A stretch of 60,000 nt of DNA, from positions 1,590,639 to 1,650,638 of the forward strand of contig NC_088297.1 in NCBI RefSeq assembly GCF_032854445.1, written 5' to 3'. The position numbers were made by a program, and so were the translations under genes. The notes beneath the pieces are model-generated. The model saw nothing but the letters and a program-made list of their open reading frames with translations, made no database searches and was not told the origin of the DNA. Below, one piece after another: positions 56,106 to 60,000 of this stretch. Origin of the DNA: Liolophura sinensis (lineage: Eukaryota > Mollusca > Polyplacophora > Chitonida > Chitonidae). How positions within the stretch are numbered: the first letter of the stretch is position 1; every line of letters begins with the position of its first letter.

Positions 56106-58685
56106 GGTGTACTTCATTAACCGTAACCTTTTGAATAATATTCTGTCAGACAAAAACTTCTATCTGGGTTAATATTAATGTAATACACGACAAGTTCAGG
56201 ATATAGACTGTCTCTAACAGATGACACATATATAGCTAACAATGGGAACATCGCCTAATTAAAACAAAGGTATGAAACTTGTGCACGTGTGCTGTACTGC
56301 TCTTTGCTGCACCACGTCTCTGCATATTTATGAATATCTGTGCACCGTCTTTCACACGCAATGAATCGTAGCATCATAAAAATAGCGAACCAGAAACCAA
56401 CGTCGTTAAACAAAAACTGGTCACAATTGTCAACTGTGTAAACCGGATGGAGCAAGTTTTCCAGTTGCAGTTGATGAACCTTTGCATTTGGGAAGAGAAC
56501 ATTGACTAGTAGAGTCCTGATAACTTCCAAGCGTTAACGTCCTCGGTTTAGAGAAATATTGATAATATTGTTGAACCAAACATTGTGGTAACATTTCAGT
56601 TGCAACTTTAAATGAACAAAAATCTAAACAAATACACGTGTTAAAATCGAGTAGAAGTTAGTCAAAGTTACCCACACCATTTGTGTGGTAGCTTTCATTT
56701 AGGACTTGAAATTGGAACAGCAGTCGCTCAACAGATGCCTCTGTGTTATTGGAAATATGTTTGCCTTATAATGAATATTAATTACTGTGACTCATTTTAC
56801 AGGTTATCTCCCACTGATATGTTAGTGCATTTGGTTTCTCGATTAATGAATTTTGATGTTTGTTTACTGACATTTGAAAGGTTCGTTTAGTTTTTTCTCT
56901 GTATTTTTGTGTCTGGCCTAAAGCCTGCATGTTTATGACTTGCAGTAATACGATATTATATGTACATGGCCTCCTTGATTATTGTGAAGGTTTTGTAAAA
57001 GGAGAATCGGTTTAACACATGCACGATGAATTTAGCACTCAAGTCCACATATATTTAAAACATATAAATACACATGTTTTCTTTCACACCTGAATATACA
57101 TTAGGCGACTCTTTAATAGCGTTAATTGTGGTCCGTTTGTAAACATAAAGGCTGTGTTCACTCACGCGTGACGTTTTGATGTGCACATCCTTTTATAGCG
57201 CCTCCGGGAAGATGAAATGTTCAAAGGTATACCGGTGGTGACATCGTGTGCCAAGATCAGCAACCATGCACGTACGTCTGAGGAACTGTACCAATGAGCA
57301 CAGTATGTCACTGCTAATGTAGGGGGCGTCATACAAGATTATACACCAATCGTAGGCCTCGAAGCAAATGTGCAGAGTCAATGAATTGCTAGACCAACGT
57401 CTACAGCAATATCAGGCGCAAATCGTAACGGACAGTACGCTGCGTTTAAGGCAGTTTATAATATAACTATTTTACGAGAAATAGTTAGATAGCCTGTTTC
57501 TTTTTTCCAATCAGTGTAGAGGTTACAAAAGTCATTGAGATAAGCCAGAAAAAAAGTGAAATTAAATGATCGATAAAACAAGCAATATATCGTTTGGCTC
57601 TAAGATCGTATGTGCGTCAAATCACTTCAGTCCAAAGCCCTTTCTCATTGTCGCCGCTATAAAACACTATTTATTAATTAAACAAATTTAGCTATTTCAT
57701 TGAAAGTATGATTTTAATCAAATCATATCTTGCACGATTAATTTAGCAGAAATTTTAATTTCGGCACAGAAGATTTTTTTCACAAGCTTTTCGTTAAAGC
57801 ATAACAAATGCAGCTTATTTCCACAGTCTTTACCGTCCCATTATCATCTTTTGCAAAATTAGTACGCACCGAAAAAAATGCTACTGTCAGCCCACCTGAT
57901 ACATTGGTGTTTCATTCATCTGTAACATACGTGACCTCTTTTAAGACACAATCATAAAGAGAAACACATTTTTTACGCATTACACCGGCTGGGACACCGC
58001 ATACGACTGGTTAAAACAAACGACACAGAGGAAATTGATGAATACGACGTTTGCGATTTTAAAAATGGGAAAAAATTCTGCTTATTTCTCCAGTATCTTA
58101 TATACCCGTAAGCCATTTGCGAATTGGTGAACAAAGAGGCCAAAATACATGAGCAAACCCTTTATTTGATTGGCTGAAGCTGGAACAATTTCAGAATGGA
58201 TTGGACGTAGACATGTCTAGGACTGGGCGACGTCAGCTTCCGGAATTTGACGTTATCTTGTTCTTATATTTTTTTAACTATGTCATAAAAATGTTCCTTT
58301 TTCATGTTTTATTCATCGATTTCTTAGATGGACGTAAAAATGATATTTGATAAAAATAATATGACCCATCCCGGTGCGTTTCAAGAATACGCTTAGAGAT
58401 ATGTACACGTAGACGCTGTGGCAGTGGATGCATGGCATGGTTTATATCTGGTTACGTCAACTTGACTTTACGTTCCCTTCTCGAAACGTACCTCTACAAT
58501 CGTGTAACATGACGTGATACAAGTGAACAATTGTCTAATAATTTTACTTACAACTTTTATTTTCGTGCCTTTGGTTTCTTTCTTTTATGAACACGGTCGC
58601 CTGGTCGGATATGTGAACAGTTGCAATTGAAATGAAGCTCAAATGAAATACATGGTTTAATTTTGTACTTATTGAGACAGGATGG
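56106..58685. other. unrecognised stretch
   Basis: No gene, RNA gene or repeat family recognised. Small frames at 56255-56530 (-), 56681-56890 (+) and 57193-57381 (-) lack support. Confidence 0.5.
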
Positions 58686-58950
58686 GGGGTCTCCGTGGCT
58701 CAGTTGGTTAGTGCGCTAGCGAAGCATAATGACCCAGGAGCCTTTCACCAATGCGGTCGCTGTGAGGTTCCAGCTATTGCTGGCTTCCTCTCCGGCTGTA
58801 CCTGGGAAGGTCTGCAGCAACTTGCAGATGGTCGTGGGCTCTCCCCGGGTTTTGCCCGGTTTCCACCCACCATAATGCTGGTCCATGTCGTATTAGTGAA
58901 ATATTCTTGAATACGGCGTAAAACACGAATCAAAAAGATAAAAAAAAATA
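58686..58950 (+). mobile_element. SINE family 1, full length
   Basis: Head GGGGTCTCCGTGGCTCAGTT, TTAGTGCGCTAGCGAAGC, body, tail AAACACGAATCAAAAAGATA. The tail has decayed from the AAAT pattern. Confidence 0.92.
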
Positions 58951-59535
58951 AATTAACAGAATGCATCAGGCTGGTGATTTTAATTCTGTTGGTTCACTAA
59001 GCAATTTTTATCACTTCATTTATTTACCTAATTCCGCGTAAGCGATAGAGCTAGGGGACCTTTAATTCGCTACTATTTATGCATTTAAACAAACAGTTAG
59101 AATAAGACCCAAACTGAGGTACATTGACAAAACGCCTTGTTTCACCAGTTACGTGTGACCATTTTCCCGGCTATCACACTGTCGATATATATGCGTAAAA
59201 TATTTAACATTGATGTTGTTCAGCGTCAGCAGGTTTGCAGACAAAACATTTTGATGTTTAAGCAAAATCGAATTCATCTTACTGGGAGAAATTATACCGG
59301 AAATACCTCGACATTGAATTGCCACAACAAAAGAAGTTCAAAATAGTTCGTTCGTTTTTTTTTTCCCTTTTGTAAATACAAGTCACATCTCCACTAATCA
59401 CGTGTAAACATATTTAAGTGTACTTAATGTATGTGCGGTGTATACATGACACTCATTGGCTGTAGGAATTGTATCTTAACTGTGAACCATTTGATTTTCC
59501 CGAGCTGAGTATGGATCTAAAGTCTGTGGATTAAT
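58951..59535. other. unrecognised stretch
   Basis: Nothing recognised. Confidence 0.5.
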
Positions 59536-59545
59536 CGTGTTGAAT

Positions 59546-59548
<3 letters not shown>

Positions 59549-59576
<28 letters not shown>

Positions 59577-59832
59577 TTTGATTGGTGGTTTTACGCCTTA
59601 CTCAGGAATATTTCACTTATACGACGGCGGCCAGCATTATGGTGGGTGGAAACCGGGCAGAGCACGGGGGAAACCCACGACCATCCGCAGGTTGCTGTCA
59701 GAACCTTCCCACATACGGCCGAAGAGGAAGCCAGCATGAGCTGGACTTGAACCCACAGCGACCGCATTGGTGAGAGACTCCTACATCATTACGCTGCGCT
59801 GGCGCGCTATCCAACTGAGCCACGGAGGCCCC
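59549..59832 (-). mobile_element. SINE family 1, full length, best-preserved copy
   Basis: (TTTA)n tail, GATTGGTGGTTTTACGCCTT, complete body, B box complement GGACTTGAACC, A box complement CCAACTGAGCCACGGAGGCC. Perfect 13-bp direct repeat CGTGTTGAATTTA at 59536-59548 and 59833-59845. About 284 bp with its tail. This copy is a good reference for the family. Confidence 0.97.
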
Positions 59833-59845
59833 CGTGTTGAATTTA

Positions 59846-60000
59846 ACCATGCTTTATATCATTCTGCAAGTTAATGTGTCTATGATTGGTTATATCATTT
59901 CATCTTTTTTGGAAAACAAATTTCTTTAACAATTCCGAAAAAGTCTTTAAATATGCACTGCAAATTACCAGAATCATTGTGTAATATATTCTGTTAGCCA
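59846..60000. other. window end, nothing recognised
   Basis: AT-rich sequence to the end of the window. Confidence 0.5.

Overview
This window is animal nuclear DNA, most likely from a mollusc. It is AT-rich, has spliced exons with consensus GT..AG borders, and is gene-poor. It carries many copies of tRNA-headed SINEs with (AAAT)n tails, several minisatellites and a few small inverted-repeat elements. The phylum rests on my recollection that SINEs ending in TAAAACACCAATCAAATAAA are common in mollusc genomes. I could not search for them, so the phylum is inference and the eukaryotic origin is secure.

Only one confident protein-coding gene is present: a plus-strand SLC35F3/F4-type transporter (drug/metabolite transporter superfamily). 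Its last seven coding exons run from about 36546 to the stop codon at 50559. All seven joints agree in phase and give a continuous product of about 373 residues with roughly ten membrane segments. The beginning of the N-terminus lies in one or more exons I could not find. One intron, 36832-46476, is 9.6 kb.

Layout. 1-3.3 kb: CATA microsatellite, one SINE, a ~71-bp tandem repeat. 3.39-4.76 kb: interval bounded by 78-bp inverted repeats that hold two convergent TATA-like boxes. 4.86-8.40 kb: a large, decayed ~22-bp minisatellite. 8.43-8.86 kb: a frameshifted tyrosine-recombinase-like gene remnant, part of which is copied again at 12.1-12.5 kb inside a 70-bp direct repeat. 9.9-11.7 kb: several exon-like islets of unknown status. 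12.6-31.6 kb: mostly unrecognised sequence with SINEs, a MITE-like element and a 50-bp tandem repeat interrupted by a SINE. 31.7-37.5 kb: a nested duplication in which two ~610-bp inverted arms (about 96% identical by eye) surround an older direct duplication with a 3000-bp offset and the first recognised transporter exon. 36.8-50.6 kb: transporter introns with a 39-bp tandem repeat, a second MITE-like element, an intronic ~17-bp repeat array and several SINEs. 50.6-60 kb: probable long 3'UTR to about 53.5 kb, then intergenic sequence with SINEs.

Most long open frames in the window are explained by repeats or are chance frames in non-coding DNA, and I do not annotate them as genes.
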